64,000 nt of DNA from an uncultured Mediterraneibacter sp. (GCA_944381495.1 CALWLJ010000001.1:1-64000), one strand, 5' to 3'. Positions 1 through 8,156 are shown, counted from the first letter of the stretch. Made by a program: numbers and translations. The notes: a model not told the origin generated them from the letters alone.

Positions 1-2
1 TA

Positions 3-71
3 TCCGATTGGATTGCTTCACAGGCCAAGTTTATACAGGCGTTGTTTGCGGATATCAGCTGGGAAAGTTGA
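3..71 (+). CDS. 3' end of an unidentified gene (partial)
   Basis: One plus-strand frame is open from the window edge to a TGA at 69-71 and reads SDWIASQAKFIQALFADISW plus two residues, with ordinary amino-acid composition. It would be the tail of a gene whose body lies outside the window and which converges on the toxin-antitoxin pair. Twenty-two residues are too few to name a family, and chance openness over this length is quite possible. Confidence 0.25.
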   Translation, partial: SDWIASQAKFIQALFADISWES

Positions 72-87
72 GTTATTTAATTTTCTT

Positions 88-408
88 TTAGTTAGTTTTT
101 TTCAATCTTTCTTCTATATCCGAAGCGCTATACAATACATCCGTTACAATTACTCGATCTTCTCTTATGACATAAAATACCGAATAATTATCTACTAACA
201 TTCTTCTGATTCCCCTTGAATGTTCAGGTTCTGAATCCATAATCCGAAAACGCTCCGGAAAAACATCAAGTTTTAGTATTTCTTCGGCAATTCGATTATA
301 TTGTCCCATTGCATTCTCTGGTGCGAGAAGTACAAAAGCAATGTGATTATAAAGCTGTTCCATGTCTGCTAATGCTTCTTCTGTGATTTCAACAGTATAC
401 TTTTTCAT
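88..408 (-). CDS. RelE/ParE-family toxin
   Basis: A 106-residue protein of the RelE/ParE fold; relatives are mRNA interferases or gyrase inhibitors, and which activity applies here cannot be read from sequence. The fold signature is the late strand region with RRMLVDNYSVFYVI and the closing VTDVLYSASD, preceded by the helical MEQLYNHIAF stretch typical of ParE-like proteins. The open frame extends 14 codons further upstream, but the ATG at 408 is preferred because it sits one base after the antitoxin stop and gives the usual family length. It is the second gene of a two-gene operon with the antitoxin upstream, the normal order, so translation is probably coupled. Confidence 0.85.
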   Translation of the reverse strand: MKKYTVEITEEALADMEQLYNHIAFVLLAPENAMGQYNRIAEEILKLDVFPERFRIMDSEPEHSRGIRRMLVDNYSVFYVIREDRVIVTDVLYSASDIEERLKKTN

Positions 409-409
409 A

Positions 410-712
410 TTAATGGCTTTCCCTAAACTTTGCAAAAGCACTGGCTGCATGCTGCACTTTTCCGGTTTCTATGTCATCATAACCTCTCTGTAGCTTTGAA
501 TGAATTTCATCAGATGTCATTAAATCCATATTTATGTCATTAGGTGCTTTTGGTAAAGTCACTGCAAAAGGAATTCCCCCTGTAAGGGAAATCTGATTCA
601 AATACATATCTATTGCAGTAGACATCGGTATACCAAGTTTTGATAAAATCTCCTCTGCACGCTTCTTCACACTGGGATTTACTCTTAAATTTAATGTTGC
701 TGTTTTTTCCAT
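410..712 (-). CDS. RelB/DinJ-family antitoxin
   Basis: A 100-residue protein with an N-terminal ribbon-helix-helix domain (about residues 4-48: TATLNLRVNPSVKKRAEEIL, then GIPMSTAIDMYL), the DNA-binding and dimerising half of RelB/DinJ antitoxins. The rest (NDINMDLMTSDEIHSKL onward) is the toxin-wrapping tail. The ATG at 712 has a strong AGGAGGTG ribosome site seven bases upstream, so the twelve extra in-frame codons before it are not used. It should neutralise the toxin encoded immediately downstream and repress the shared promoter, which carries a perfect inverted repeat. Confidence 0.87.
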   Translation of the reverse strand: MEKTATLNLRVNPSVKKRAEEILSKLGIPMSTAIDMYLNQISLTGGIPFAVTLPKAPNDINMDLMTSDEIHSKLQRGYDDIETGKVQHAASAFAKFRESH

Positions 713-736
713 AATACAGCACCTCCTATCATACTT

Positions 737-765
737 ATTGTAACGCATTTGTCGTTACAATTCAA
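737..765 (-). promoter_or_regulatory. Promoter and operator of the toxin-antitoxin operon
   Basis: On the minus strand TTGAAT (765-760) and TACAAT (742-737) are separated by 17 bases. Overlapping them is a perfect inverted repeat with arms TTGTAACG (738-745) and CGTTACAA (753-760) and a 7-base spacer. A palindrome across the spacer and -10 box is the usual autoregulatory operator of a ribbon-helix-helix antitoxin. Confidence 0.7.
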
Positions 766-905
766 GAACGATACAAAAATTACATTATAAAATTGAAACT
801 ATAGACTGTATATAATTTTACACCTATGTCATTTTATCTGATAACCCTAATCAGCAGCTTGTCCGGATACATTGAATGTCGGATGAGTCAGATTGTCCAT
901 CTGAC

Positions 906-1592
906 TCACCCGTCTCTTTCTTCTTGGGCGTCAGGCGTCAGCGATCCGCACAGGGAAAACAGTGCTCTGCACAGGAAATACGCCACCACAAGATTAATCC
1001 CGATCAGGAATATTGTGCTTCCTTCATACATGGAGTCAGGAAAGGTCAAGTACTGGGGGAGGAATGTCAGGGTCAGCAGGATCGTGCGGACCGTTCTCAG
1101 TTTCAGGATACGCTTCCCTTCCGGACATCCGTATTTTTCTGCGATCAGCGCCAGATCGGTCAGCAGCTGGAAATGAAAATAAAGTCCCACTACATTTACG
1201 AGGAGCCCGATCAGTTCCCAGTCCGGCTGCGCGCCGAAAATGGCAGCACACCACATGATCCCCTCCCACAGGGACAGGATGATGCACAGCGGTTTCAGAA
1301 GAACGGCGGAAGACTCCTCTTTCGCCAGAACAGGCAACGCGTCCAGAATCAGCAGATATCCTGCCCAGTCCGGCAGCACATTTACAGTACCGAACGTCAG
1401 ATCCAGATGCAGCAGGAGATAAGCCCATGCGATGATCCGCACCGCGTTACACAGGCGTTTCCTGTCTTGAAGGATATGTTCGCGGTCCGGCAGGGGCTGC
1501 ACGGATATTTTGTCGTTTCTTTCTTCTATATTATCAGTGTCATCAATATCATCGTTAACGTCACCAATATCTGTATGGATTTTCGATGTCAT
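906..1592 (-). CDS. Polytopic membrane protein, unknown function
   Basis: A 228-residue protein. The first 35 residues are acidic (several Asp/Glu runs), followed by about six hydrophobic segments, roughly 52-70, 74-90, 96-115, 122-140, 165-180 and 190-210, with short polar loops. No catalytic motif was recognised. It starts 31 bases after the BlaR1-like gene on the same strand, with an AGGAGGAAT ribosome site, so it is probably the third gene of the blaI-blaR-like operon and could be its effector. The stop overlaps a 9-bp hairpin at 884-908 that has no U-tract, so it is not a standard terminator. Confidence 0.7.
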   Translation of the reverse strand: MTSKIHTDIGDVNDDIDDTDNIEERNDKISVQPLPDREHILQDRKRLCNAVRIIAWAYLLLHLDLTFGTVNVLPDWAGYLLILDALPVLAKEESSAVLLKPLCIILSLWEGIMWCAAIFGAQPDWELIGLLVNVVGLYFHFQLLTDLALIAEKYGCPEGKRILKLRTVRTILLTLTFLPQYLTFPDSMYEGSTIFLIGINLVVAYFLCRALFSLCGSLTPDAQEERDG

Positions 1593-1623
1593 ATAAATTC
1601 CTCCTGTATGATCAGCTCTTATA

Positions 1624-3597
1624 TCAGCGCTCTGTATATTGGCTGTTTTCCAGTGTCAGCTCTTCCTTTACTTCTCCGTCCCAAAGGATCCGGACCTTCC
1701 ATGCGGCAGGGGGACGTAGAGTTCCACTCTCGGAAATATCGGTCGAGCTCCCGCCTGATATGGTTACCGTGCCGTCCCAGCTGTCATCGACAGCCAGATA
1801 TTTGATATCTGTTCCGTCAATGGTAAGACCGCCTGCACCTGCCGGTACCGGTGGGAAATACGCCTCCTGATCAGGAGAGTCCAGTTGGCAGCTCATGAAA
1901 CCGGCCAGTTCCTCCGGTTTTCCCATACCTGTATTGCGGTAGGTGTATCGGAGAGTGGTATATATTTCTCCATAGCCGAACTGAGCATCTGGTTTTATGG
2001 AAGTATCGAAGAAACTATTACTGAAAAATGCAGAGTCATTTTCTATGATGGTATTCTCTACAGTATACACGGTATAGAAATACACCTCTACAGTCCCGGT
2101 CTTTCCCTCAGTGCGGAGCAAAGACAAGGGGCTCAAGGAGCCGTTGTCAATATCTATCGGGTACAGACTGTCAATATAAGAGCGCGGACCGTTCTCTGTA
2201 ACACGCCAGCCGTCTTCATAAAGCACCTGCACAGGTACGAGGACAGAGTCCCGAAGCAGGATAAATCCCTCCAGGCTGCCATTCTTGTTTTCGGACAGAT
2301 TCAGCACGCGGTATCCTTTGTCGATCAGATCGAATCCGTAAGAGCCGGCGTCAGTTATATCTGAATACGTTTCACCTGGTATTGCGCTGTTTCTTCCATC
2401 GTTTCTTTCATTCTGAAACTGTTCAGAATCTATAGTACTTTCTCCACTGCTGTGAATCGGATCGGAGAAAGGAGAAACAATAACCATGTAAATGGGATCT
2501 CCGGTCAGCAGCCCTTTGGCGTAGGTGTCCAGTGCCCCGGCAGGCGTACTGCATTTTGTCAGTCTGGCCGCCGCCATGGCCCGTTCTTCCCCGCCGAATC
2601 CGGATGGGTCCAGCATGCGGGCATACGCTGTGTTCCGGCTACCCAGCAGCAGGGGGGATCCGATGACGAGAATAATGCAGACAGAGACCAGCCCCATGCC
2701 CCGGGGATATTTGCGGAAGCGGGTGATAGCCTCGATCCTTCTGGAAATATTTTTCCCGCCGTTGGAAATAGAGCTTGTCCCAGGGCATCTTGCATACCGG
2801 TCGTTTGCCATGGCTAGGAGTATCCTTCCGTATGTCCGCATTTCTTCGCCCTCCAGCCGTTCCAGTACCCTTTGATCACAGAGCGATTCCATATCGTTTC
2901 CGATTCGGTTGAAAACGAAGATGAGAAATGGATTGTACCAGTGAAGACAGCGGAGCATAGCCCAGAGTAAACTCTGGATGGGATCCAGATACTTCAGATG
3001 CAGCAGTTCATGAAGCAGGATTTTGTCATCTAGAATCTCTCCCTCCGGAACTGCCAGAACCGGACGGAAGATTCCGCAGATAAACGGAGAGGGAAGGACG
3101 GCTATCATAACCGAGCGGCAGGGACGGAGCCGGTATCTGCCGCATATGCTTCTGACTGCCTCTTCAAGTTCCGGAGAAGCAGGCGTTCCTCTGTGGAGAA
3201 GGCGCCGAAGCTGTATGTAGGAACAGAGATACCGGAGCGCTGTCAGGACTGCGCCGCACAGATACAGAACAAGCAGCCAGTCCGTAATGCTGGAAGGCAT
3301 GCCGGAAGGTAAAGTGGCGTCAGGTATTGTTCTGACCGGCATAAGAGGCGATGCCCAGGCAGAATCCAGAAATGATTCTACGCGGGTTTTTGCCATTTCG
3401 ATCCACACCGCCAGCGGAAAAAAGAGAGTATTCCGCGGTTCTGCCGGAATCAGAATGCGCAGAGCCAGTATGATCCATACGCCATACTGCCAGCGGGGAG
3501 ACAACTTGTCCATGAAAATCCGTTTTATGATCAGCAGAACCAGCGCTGTCAGTGAAACGACGGCTGTCTGCATTAGGAAACTCCATATATTGTACAA
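1624..3597 (-). CDS. BlaR1/MecR1-like M56 antirepressor peptidase
   Basis: A 657-residue membrane protein. Residues about 1-130 carry hydrophobic segments; HELLH at 196-200 is the zinc motif of the M56 peptidase domain, and further segments lie near 205-225 and 300-320. Relatives sense an external signal and destroy the BlaI/MecI repressor. The roughly 330-residue external C-terminus shows no obvious serine-transpeptidase sensor like that of BlaR1, so the ligand is unlikely to be read off as beta-lactam. The start is a TTG at 3597: the last codons of the upstream repressor gene contain GGAGGTG about nine bases before it, while the next ATG (3573) is too far from any ribosome site. The two genes are therefore translationally coupled. 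Confidence 0.85.
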   Translation of the reverse strand: MYNIWSFLMQTAVVSLTALVLLIIKRIFMDKLSPRWQYGVWIILALRILIPAEPRNTLFFPLAVWIEMAKTRVESFLDSAWASPLMPVRTIPDATLPSGMPSSITDWLLVLYLCGAVLTALRYLCSYIQLRRLLHRGTPASPELEEAVRSICGRYRLRPCRSVMIAVLPSPFICGIFRPVLAVPEGEILDDKILLHELLHLKYLDPIQSLLWAMLRCLHWYNPFLIFVFNRIGNDMESLCDQRVLERLEGEEMRTYGRILLAMANDRYARCPGTSSISNGGKNISRRIEAITRFRKYPRGMGLVSVCIILVIGSPLLLGSRNTAYARMLDPSGFGGEERAMAAARLTKCSTPAGALDTYAKGLLTGDPIYMVIVSPFSDPIHSSGESTIDSEQFQNERNDGRNSAIPGETYSDITDAGSYGFDLIDKGYRVLNLSENKNGSLEGFILLRDSVLVPVQVLYEDGWRVTENGPRSYIDSLYPIDIDNGSLSPLSLLRTEGKTGTVEVYFYTVYTVENTIIENDSAFFSNSFFDTSIKPDAQFGYGEIYTTLRYTYRNTGMGKPEELAGFMSCQLDSPDQEAYFPPVPAGAGGLTIDGTDIKYLAVDDSWDGTVTISGGSSTDISESGTLRPPAAWKVRILWDGEVKEELTLENSQYTER

Positions 3598-3601
3598 GGT
3601 A

Positions 3602-3961
3602 TTACACCTCCATATCGTCCAGCATTTTTTTCAGGCGTCTGATCTCCTTCTGTGAAATGGAAGAGTCCTTTAGAAAAGCGGCGATCAGATCGCCGGCAGC
3701 TCCGTCATAAACTTTGTTCAAAAGCTCTTCCCGCTCCTGTCTGGCGCAGTTTTCCCGGGAGACGGCTGCAGAGTAAGGACGGCTGTCCTCATGGTTGATG
3801 GAAACGAGCCCTTTTGCTTCCATGCGGGTGAGATATGTATAGACCGTAGTCTTGCTCCATTTTTTTAGGGGCTTCAGAGCCTTTACGATTTCACTGAGTG
3901 AAAAAGATCTTCCGCTCCACAGTACTTCCAGCACTGCCCATTCCGAATCGGTCAGTTTCAT
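3602..3961 (-). CDS. BlaI/MecI-family repressor
   Basis: A 119-residue winged-helix protein: LTDSEWAVLEVLW at the N-terminus, WSKTTVYTYLTRMEAKGLV as the recognition helix-wing region, then a helical dimerisation tail. This is a full-length BlaI/MecI protein. The ATG at 3961 follows AAAGGAGGCG; the frame is open 33 codons further upstream but that stretch contains the operators. It is the first gene of the operon with the M56 antirepressor, and two palindromes in its promoter suggest autoregulation. Confidence 0.9.
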   Translation of the reverse strand: MKLTDSEWAVLEVLWSGRSFSLSEIVKALKPLKKWSKTTVYTYLTRMEAKGLVSINHEDSRPYSAAVSRENCARQEREELLNKVYDGAAGDLIAAFLKDSSISQKEIRRLKKMLDDMEV

Positions 3962-4009
3962 AATCGGACGCCTCCTTTTTGAATATTGTAAATCGCTTAA
4001 GAAAAACGC

Positions 4010-4060
4010 ACTACAATTGTAGTATACAAATATACTACAGCTGTAGTACGCACTTGTCAA
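4010..4060 (-). promoter_or_regulatory. Promoter with two BlaI-type operators
   Basis: Minus-strand TTGACA (4060-4055) and TAGTAT (4037-4032) are 17 bases apart. Two near-identical palindromes lie here: ACTACAATTGTAGT (4010-4023) and TACTACAGCTGTAGTA (4033-4048), both built on the TACA...TGTA core of BlaI/MecI boxes. The second covers the -10 region, the first lies just downstream, an arrangement expected to block transcription when the repressor binds. Confidence 0.8.
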
Positions 4061-4152
4061 TCTCTACCTTTGCTTTTCCGGCCTTACTTATAAAAGATTT
4101 GATTTTGTGAAAGCCCTGAATTATGAAATACCTGAAAATTCCGGGTTTCGGT

Positions 4153-4653
4153 CTACGGCTCGGCAAAGAGACCGATCCCGGGCGGGAAGAATGTAAAAAT
4201 AAAAAACATCAAAGTGATCAGCCCGGTCAATATATATATCATTAGTCTGCGGCGATAAATATATTCGGAATCTTTTAGTATCCATGTTGTCCGGAAAGCC
4301 AGAAACGTGCAGATAAAGAATATGGCAATATCCGCCGCAGCTATATTCCGTCCGAGGATTCCGGAATATGTGTAGAAAAGGACAGGAATGCTCAGCGTGC
4401 CCGCAAGATTTCCAGCCATATATGCAGCGGGCAGGGGCGGATGCGTTTCCCTGAGCTGTTCACTCATAAAAAGAAACCAGAGCATCATCGGGAAAAACAG
4501 AAGCTTCATATGTTCCCATGTTGATTCGTTGACCGGACAGAACAGGGCAACGACCGCTCCCCTTCCGGTCCAGTCATACAGAAAATGCGACAGAGTCCCT
4601 AGCACAGATGTAAAGAAAAAGCCGATTATCAGATAATATTTTGCCTGTTTCAT
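4153..4653 (-). CDS. DUF6512-like membrane protein
   Basis: About 166 residues with five or six hydrophobic segments and the conserved-looking NESTWEHMKLLFFPMMLW stretch after the second segment, characteristic of a Firmicute membrane family annotated DUF6512; its function is unknown. The start is uncertain. The frame continues to a TTG at 4695 through a perfect AGGAGG, so that longer start is unlikely, while the ATG at 4653 is some 30 bases from that site. The ATG is used because MKQAKYYLIIGFF gives a clean first membrane segment. It stands alone between the bla-like operon and the XRE gene. Confidence 0.65.
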   Translation of the reverse strand: MKQAKYYLIIGFFFTSVLGTLSHFLYDWTGRGAVVALFCPVNESTWEHMKLLFFPMMLWFLFMSEQLRETHPPLPAAYMAGNLAGTLSIPVLFYTYSGILGRNIAAADIAIFFICTFLAFRTTWILKDSEYIYRRRLMIYILTGLITLMFFIFTFFPPGIGLFAEP

Positions 4654-4796
4654 CTGAATCGCGCGGATGGTCCCGCACAGGCACCTCCTTTTCAAAATGT
4701 GTTATCATTTCCAGCAGATATCAGTGGAAAATAAAATACATCTGTTTATAATATGTTCAGATGCCTGCAATCATACTCATGACATGAAAGACTTGA

Positions 4797-5117
4797 TCAG
4801 ATCTTTCTGGCTCTGGGAGCTCTTGTAAGGAGCAGATTTTTGTTTTGGAAACGCCGCCCCATTTCATCATCTTTGGCAACGTTCAGAAAATCCTGATCCA
4901 TGTTGTCCATAACGTGCAGAACGGCGGCGTAGATTCCGATCGCGACAGAAGGCGATCCCTTCTCCACGGACCACAGAGTTGTCCGGCTGATTCCCGCTTT
5001 ATATGCAAGGATTTCCGCCGGAATGCGCCGCCGGAGCCTTGCAAGCTTGATCTGCTCGCCCATTTTCGCGAGGATTTCTTCCGTTTCAGGACTGATTTCT
5101 AATGACTTCTTAGACAT
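4797..5117 (-). CDS. XRE-family helix-turn-helix regulator
   Basis: A 106-residue protein with one helix-turn-helix domain at about residues 20-70 (IKLARLRRRIPAEILAYKAG, then ISRTTLWSVEKG), close in style to HipB-type antitoxins. No HipA-like kinase is encoded beside it, so it is an orphan in this window. The ATG at 5117 follows TGGAGGTGAAATC. An inverted repeat 37-55 bases upstream is a plausible autoregulatory site. Confidence 0.8.
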   Translation of the reverse strand: MSKKSLEISPETEEILAKMGEQIKLARLRRRIPAEILAYKAGISRTTLWSVEKGSPSVAIGIYAAVLHVMDNMDQDFLNVAKDDEMGRRFQNKNLLLTRAPRARKI

Positions 5118-5153
5118 GATTTCACCTCCATTTAGTGATGCTTATAATACTAA

Positions 5154-5172
5154 ACATTACACACTATAATGT
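5154..5172. promoter_or_regulatory. Inverted repeat upstream of XRE gene
   Basis: ACATTA (5154-5159) and TAATGT (5167-5172) form a 6-bp inverted repeat with a 7-base spacer in the short upstream region of the XRE gene, and TTGACA on the minus strand overlaps its outer arm. Autorepression is an inference from position. Confidence 0.4.
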
Positions 5173-5758
5173 CAAAACATATAAACGTTAAAATGATTAA
5201 AAAAGTATAAACTTACTTATCCCGGTAAAATGCGCAGACTTTTACAATCAATTCGACGAACCGGCTATTTACATAATAAGCAGAAGTTTATTATGAGCAG
5301 CAGTTTATTCAGGTTATTTGAGTCCATGTTCTTATATGGAAAATTTAATGAAATCAGGATACAGCTTTAAATCAGGAACCGATCCTATTTCAATAACCCT
5401 TCTGTTATCGAAAACCCTTCCATTATAAAAATCATTTCTATTATCTGAAATTGAAAAAATATTCTGACAAAATAATTGGTCATATATATGCGGGCGTAAA
5501 ACACATAGTTAGTGTTTAAAATTATAAACACAAAAGCATATAGCGTTAATTTTAATAAACAATATAAATTCAGCCCCAGATGAGACATACAACGATCAAA
5601 TAATTTGTTGCAATTATCTGACAGTTTTTTTACGTTGAGAGAGCATTTTTGCGTTGAAAAGAAAGAAGGATTCAAAAAAGCAGGATGAAAAAATGGAATA
5701 GCTCAAAAAAACGGATTGCCCAAAGAAAACCCGACGCCCAAAGAAACCCGCGTGTGCG
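5173..5758. other. AT-rich intergenic stretch, no gene seen
   Basis: About 590 bases with low coding character. The longest open frame here (5385-5675, minus) is rich in Phe/Ile/Asn, lacks a ribosome site and resembles nothing, so it is left out. Small hairpins such as TAATAA...TTATTA (near 5274-5293) and GTGTTTA...TAAACAC (near 5511-5530) are visible but have no clear role. Confidence 0.5.
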
Positions 5759-5787
5759 TTGACCTGCCGAAATCCATGAAGTATAAT
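5759..5787 (+). promoter_or_regulatory. Promoter of the deoR-like gene
   Basis: TTGACC (5759-5764) and TATAAT (5782-5787) are separated by exactly 17 bases, giving a good vegetative promoter about 55 bases before the DeoR-family start. Confidence 0.75.
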
Positions 5788-5842
5788 ATAAAAGATTTTG
5801 GAAGAAAGAAACAGTTGCATCAACAGAAAGATGAGGAGAGAA

Positions 5843-6631
5843 ATGCTGGCTATAGAGAGAAGAAATCAGATCCTTGAGAAGCTTCAGACAGACAGGCGGG
5901 TTGTGGTGAGTGAACTGAGCAAAATTTACGGGGTGACAGAGGAGACAATCCGGCGGGATCTGGAGAAGCTGGTCAACGACGGATTTGCGGTCAAGAGTTA
6001 CGGGGGCGCGGTGATCAATGAAAACAGCAATATTGATCTGCCATTTAATATAAGGAAGAAACGCAACACCGTAGGGAAACAGCGGATCGCTGAGATGATC
6101 GGGGAACAGGTGTCGGACGGCGAAAGTCTTATGCTTGATGCAAGCTCAACAGCTGTATTCGTGGCGAAGACGCTTCGCGACAGAGGGAAAAAGAATCTGA
6201 CAGTCATAACCAATTCGGTGGAAATCCTGATCGAACTGTTCGATGTGCCCGGCTGGAAGATCCTGTCCACCGGAGGGACATCACTGGCTGGATCATTTGC
6301 GCTGGTGGGGCCGCAGACGGACAGGATGCTTCAGACATATCATGTGGATAAGGCCATAATATCCTGCAAAGGATTTGATATTTCAGCAGGATTTACGGAC
6401 TCGGAAGAACTGCATGCGAACAACAAGCGGACCATGCTTCAATCGGCAAAGGAACGGATCCTCGCAGTTGATCACAGCAAATTCGACCAGATCGCATTTG
6501 CGCAGATCGGAGTGCTGGCAGATCTCACCGCTGTCGTTACAGATGAAAAGCCGGAACAAAAATGGCTGCGGGCGCTGGAGCAGGCAGGAGTAAAATGCTT
6601 CTGTTTCAAAGAGAGTCCGAAAACATTTTGA
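5843..6631 (+). CDS. DeoR-family transcriptional regulator
   Basis: A 262-residue sugar-responsive repressor. The N-terminal helix-turn-helix (about 1-57) includes [20 protein letters not shown]; the DeoRC sensor domain (about 75-235) includes [13 protein letters not shown] and the ITNSVEIL stretch, as in regulators that bind phosphorylated sugars. The ATG at 5843 gives the canonical [11 protein letters not shown] start; frame-open codons upstream do not match the family. Just downstream lies the first third of an L-rhamnose mutarotase gene, so it may once have governed a rhamnose operon now lost, or may act elsewhere. The target is an inference. Confidence 0.88.
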   Translation: MLAIERRNQILEKLQTDRRVVVSELSKIYGVTEETIRRDLEKLVNDGFAVKSYGGAVINENSNIDLPFNIRKKRNTVGKQRIAEMIGEQVSDGESLMLDASSTAVFVAKTLRDRGKKNLTVITNSVEILIELFDVPGWKILSTGGTSLAGSFALVGPQTDRMLQTYHVDKAIISCKGFDISAGFTDSEELHANNKRTMLQSAKERILAVDHSKFDQIAFAQIGVLADLTAVVTDEKPEQKWLRALEQAGVKCFCFKESPKTF

Positions 6632-6674
6632 AAATTATCACCAAAATAATGAAAACATGAAAAGGAGACAGCAA

Positions 6675-6785
6675 ATGGTCAGAAAAGGATTTAAGATGAA
6701 ACTATATCCCGGAATGGAGGCTGAATATGAGAAGCGGCACAATGAACTGTGGCCGGAGATGCAGGAAGTGTTCCATCTTGATTGA
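6675..6785 (+). pseudogene. Truncated L-rhamnose mutarotase remnant
   Basis: A 36-codon frame with a good ribosome site (AAAGGAGA) begins [20 protein letters not shown] and continues [10 protein letters not shown]-like, the N-terminal pattern of L-rhamnose mutarotase (family length about 104 residues). It ends at a TGA shortly after [12 protein letters not shown], and nothing downstream restores the active-site His region. The remainder has been deleted. It is 43 bases after the DeoR-type gene and in the same direction. Confidence 0.75.
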
Positions 6786-6912
6786 CATCTGTCTGGACTG
6801 AGATCTGCCGCCGGCCCTCTGAAAATATCATGGGATAAAGATAAATAAGTGCGGCAGGAATATTCTGGCAGATGAAAAGAATATACTGTCAGGAGGAAAC
6901 TCTGAAAACAAA

Positions 6913-6962
6913 ACAGTACATAACGCAGAGCAGTACATAACATAGCAGAGCATTACATAAAA
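6913..6962 (+). repeat. Three imperfect 13-20 bp tandem repeats
   Basis: The motif CAGTACATAAC is followed by GCAGAG, repeated as CAGTACATAACATAGCAGAG and then CATTACATAAAA, immediately before the ribosome site of the glucosaminidase gene. This could be a small regulatory repeat or simple slippage; no function is visible. Confidence 0.6.
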
Positions 6963-6973
6963 CGGAGGCGTGC

Positions 6974-7765
6974 ATGAGGCGGAGCAACAGCCGGAAAAAC
7001 GGCCGGATGAAATATTATATGGAAGCAGGGCTTGCGCTGCTGCTTGTTCTGACGATTGGACTTGCAGGCCGGACAGGACTTCTTGCACAGGAAAACAGTC
7101 TGTCAGGCGCCGGAGCGGAGACCGGACAGGAAGCGGAAAATGCCGCGGCTTCTGAGGCGGCTTCCGGGGCCGGACAGGAGGGCGGGGACAGTGGAAATCC
7201 TGATTCTGCCGCCGAGCAGCAGAGCAGCCCGGCCCAGTATCTGATCATGGGAGAAAGTTCTGTGACGGTTCAGGACATGGAAGATTACTTCAATGCATCC
7301 GGAGAGGAGTATCCGGCGGAGGAGCTGGCGGAAGGCGGGGCCGGATCCATTGAGACATTCTGCCAGATGTATTACGAAGAGGCCACGGCAGAAGGAGTGA
7401 AGCCGGAAGTGGCTTTTGCCCAGACCATGAAGGAGACCGGGTTCCTTCAGTTTGGAGGCGACGTTTCCATCGGTCAGTTTAATTTTGCGGGACTGGGAAC
7501 CACCGGAAATGGGGTTCCGGGCAATTCTTTCCCGGATGTGCGCACCGGGATCAGGGCCCAGATCCAGCATCTAAAGGCTTATGCCACCGCGGATCCGCTG
7601 GAGCAGGCATGTGTGGACGACAGGTACGAGCTGGTGAAAAAGGGATCCGCGCCATATGTGGAGTGGCTGGGACAGAAGGAGAATCCCCAGGGAGCCGGCT
7701 GGGCGACTGGAGAAAACTACGGATACGATATAATAGGAATGATCGAAGACATGACAGAGCCTTAA
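6974..7765 (+). CDS. Secreted/anchored glucosaminidase-domain protein
   Basis: A 263-residue cell-wall hydrolase candidate. A single N-terminal hydrophobic segment (about 17-37, GLALLLVLTIGLAGRTG) is a signal anchor. Residues 40-90 are a low-complexity Ala/Gly/Glu/Gln linker, and about 110-260 form a mannosyl-glycoprotein endo-beta-N-acetylglucosaminidase-like (GH73-type) domain. The AFAQTMKETGFLQFGG segment carries the expected catalytic glutamate (E154), followed by NFAGLGTTG. Such enzymes cut between N-acetylglucosamine and muramic acid in peptidoglycan. The ATG follows GGAGGCGTGC. It appears monocistronic and lies just before the valS promoter. Confidence 0.82.
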   Translation: MRRSNSRKNGRMKYYMEAGLALLLVLTIGLAGRTGLLAQENSLSGAGAETGQEAENAAASEAASGAGQEGGDSGNPDSAAEQQSSPAQYLIMGESSVTVQDMEDYFNASGEEYPAEELAEGGAGSIETFCQMYYEEATAEGVKPEVAFAQTMKETGFLQFGGDVSIGQFNFAGLGTTGNGVPGNSFPDVRTGIRAQIQHLKAYATADPLEQACVDDRYELVKKGSAPYVEWLGQKENPQGAGWATGENYGYDIIGMIEDMTEP

Positions 7766-7781
7766 GATTTTCTAAATGTGC

Positions 7782-7810
7782 TTGACAAATCAGAACCGGA
7801 TGACTATGAT
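7782..7810 (+). promoter_or_regulatory. valS promoter
   Basis: TTGACA (7782-7787), 17 bases, TATGAT (7805-7810). It feeds the long T-box leader that follows. Confidence 0.8.
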
Positions 7811-7844
7811 ATTGCTTAGTTAATTATTTGTTAACAAAAATGTA

Positions 7845-8156
7845 AAGGTGTTGAAGAAGAGGAGTACATGATCACTTCCGGCAGAGAGAACTGCCCGGAC
7901 TAGTCCGGCTGAAAGGCGGTTTCGGAACAGGATGATGGAAGGTAGCTTCGGAACCGGATATCTGAAAGGTCATCCAGCGGCACAGATGTGTCACAGACAG
8001 GATCTGAATACGGATGGTGGATAGGTTATCCCGGAGTGGTCCACGTTAACGGACCGAGAGGTATGCATGAGAAGCGCGTCAGCCGCGTCATGGATATGAA
8101 ATAAGGTGGTACAGCGGAATCTTCGCCCTTTACATTTATGTAAAGGGCTTTCTTTA
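7845..8156 (+). promoter_or_regulatory. T-box leader controlling valyl-tRNA synthetase
   Basis: The stretch has the parts of a T-box riboswitch in order. GAAGAGGAGTACATG near 7855-7869 resembles the base of stem I with its AGTA turn. A long folded region follows, then the T-box motif AAGGTGGTACAGCGGAA at 8103-8119, and finally an intrinsic terminator with arms GCCCTTTACAT and ATGTAAAGGGC at about 8125-8150 followed by a T-rich tail. Uncharged tRNA-Val should pair with the TGGT bulge and prevent termination. The T-box reads ACAGCGG where the common form is ACCGCGG. The specifier codon was not assigned. Confidence 0.9.

Noticed and set aside
884-908. Terminator of the membrane-protein gene
   Set aside because: A good 9-bp hairpin, but it starts inside the stop codon region and has no U-tract on the transcribed strand.
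876-1805. 309-residue plus-strand frame opposite the membrane protein and BlaR1-like gene
   Set aside because: Antisense to two well-supported genes, no ribosome site, odd composition; a shadow.
5385-5675. 96-residue minus-strand frame in the AT-rich spacer
   Set aside because: Phe/Ile/Asn-rich with no ribosome site, no domain and no conservation cue.
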